Below are positions 62,950 through 64,000 of a DNA stretch of 64,000 bases, piece after piece (positions within the stretch are counted from its first letter, which is position 1; each line of letters opens with the position of its first letter). This DNA comes from Anthopleura xanthogrammica. Its lineage: Eukaryota; Cnidaria; Anthozoa; Actiniaria; Actiniidae. The DNA lies in NCBI GenBank assembly GCA_964019055.1, contig OZ025209.1:14483867-14547866 (forward strand). The letters are read 5' to 3'. A program made the translations under genes and the position numbers. The notes below the pieces were generated by a model. That model searched no databases, was not told the origin of the DNA, and saw only the letters and a list, made by a program, of their open reading frames with translations.

Positions 62950-64000
62950 ATGGAGAACAGAGTCGAGAACGGTAAAATAGAAAATGGTTTCGCTAAACCA
63001 GAAATCACCAAACCAACAGTAATCGATGGCCAGGACTCTCAAACACTCGACGTCAACATGATGACTGATGCTCAGAAGCGACGAGAAAAAATAACCATCC
63101 TAAAGAACGTCATCACCATTAGCATGGGCTTCCTGTTTCTTTTTACCGCTTTCCAGTCCCTACAGAACTTGCAGAGCAGTTTGAATGTCGACGAGGGGCG
63201 TGGCTTGGCTTCCCTGTCAGTCATTTATGCGTCTTTGATCATCTCGTGCATGTTCGTACCACCGTACGTGATTGGTCGTTTGGGATGCAAATGGGCTTTA
63301 GTCGTGTCCATGATCAGTTATGTGTTGTATACGGTGGCGAATTATTATGTTGAATGGTGGACACTGATACCAGCGTCGTTCTTGGTTGGTAAGTCCAAAT
63401 GATTTTAAGTATTCTAGTCCTCAGCTAGTTGGAGTTGTTATTTTATTAGGAGAGCAGTTATTCAGGAAGACATACACAAGGAAAGTAGTGAGATTTTAAA
63501 AGCACCCGAATAGCCCTTGACAGATACGAGTAAGGGTTTGGCACTTGTAAATGTCTCTTTGGTCAGAGAGTAGTGACATTACAAGTCAATAAACTCGAGA
63601 AGCGCGCGCCTAACTGCAACTTAGGATGATCTAGCTCATCAATACAAGGGACGCGCCTTGCTTGATCGCCTTACGCCCTAGTCCAACTAGTACAACCTTT
63701 CAGCGACAATTAATCACAGGCAGCCCTAAAAAAGTGGAGCGGTGTAAAGAGGGGCTAGCCTGGAATACCTTACATCCGCGATGGCCTCAATTATTCACGA
63801 ACCAGTATCCTTGCTTACCTTCGAATATTTTTTCTTTCAGGCCTATCAGCAGCTCCCTTGTGGTCATCAAAATGTGCCTACTTAACCACATCAGCAATAC
63901 GATACTGTGAACTGAACAAGGAAACCCAAGAAGCTGTAGTCACCAGATTTTTTGGGATTTTCTTCTTGATATTTCAAAGTGGCCAGATTTGGGGGAACCT
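62950..64000 (+). CDS. unc93a-like: UNC93A-like membrane protein, first two coding exons (partial)
   Basis: Exon 1 is 62950-63388 (ATG in an ACAAGATGG context, donor TTG/GTAAGT) and exon 2 is 63841 to the window end; the codon split G/GC restores the frame. About 199 residues are visible. A hydrophilic N-terminus of about 50 residues is followed by ILKNVITISMGFLFLFTAFQ (TM1), SLQNLQSSLN, a second segment ending VPPYVIGRLGCKWAL, a third around VSMISYVLYTVANYY, then WWTLIPASFLVGLSAAPLWS and FFGIFFLIFQSGQIWGNL. The order LQ.LQSSLN, RLGCK, L.P.S.L.G..AAPLWS and FGIFFLIFQS..(V/I)WGNL is diagnostic of UNC93A. The family is related to MFS transporters; nematode unc-93 modulates a two-pore potassium channel, and animal UNC93A function is poorly known. 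The gene runs off the window. Confidence 0.93.

Overview
This window is AT-rich animal nuclear DNA, full of introns, microsatellites and short inverted-repeat transposons. The gene content points to a cnidarian, probably an anthozoan such as a coral, sea anemone or octocoral. The clues are secreted proteins built from thrombospondin-type and discoidin (F5/8 type C) modules joined to a GCF...GECW module, an intronless class A receptor, an UNC93A-like gene, and jockey/CR1-like LINEs. The species is inferred; no database search was possible.

Layout. 1-9.9 kb: no gene that I recognise; (TA)n tracts, three inverted-repeat elements and a long (GGAT)n array. 9.9-10.46 kb, minus strand: a two-exon candidate gene for a small secreted peptide with a TATA box. 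10.5-20.3 kb: repeats only. 20.33-21.42 kb, plus: an intronless amine-type GPCR. 24.2-26 kb: a broken LINE reverse transcriptase (minus) wedged between pure (GGAAT)n and (GAAA)n arrays. 27.7-28.4 kb: a large foldback element. 30.0-44.3 kb, plus: the main gene, 18 coding exons for a 929-residue secreted protein (signal peptide, Gla-like domain, nine TSP1-like repeats, Pro/Thr linker, four-cysteine WSC-like module, discoidin domain). 50.1-45.05 kb, minus: a convergent paralogue of 250 residues holding only signal peptide, WSC-like module and discoidin domain, with its last three coding exons identical in length to those of the large gene. 51.6-53.8 kb, minus: a 5'-truncated LINE with an intact reverse transcriptase. 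54-62.9 kb: repeats and MITEs, including a 791-bp element with perfect 155-bp terminal inverted repeats and a 9-bp target duplication. 62.95 kb to the end, plus: the first two coding exons of an UNC93A-like membrane protein, cut by the window edge.

How the genes fit together. The convergent pair at 30-50 kb is the focus. Both encode secreted proteins ending in the same two-domain unit, and splice phases show the large gene to be that unit placed behind a Gla-like domain and an array of single-exon TSP repeats. Gla and discoidin domains are each known elsewhere as calcium- or lipid/glycan-binding surface modules, so a calcium-dependent surface-binding or bridging protein is a reasonable hypothesis. 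The introns record active remodelling: a dead partial copy of one TSP exon, a 15-copy minisatellite whose unit resembles a splice acceptor, shared intronic repeats and nested MITEs. The GPCR, peptide and UNC93-like genes show no evident functional link to the pair.
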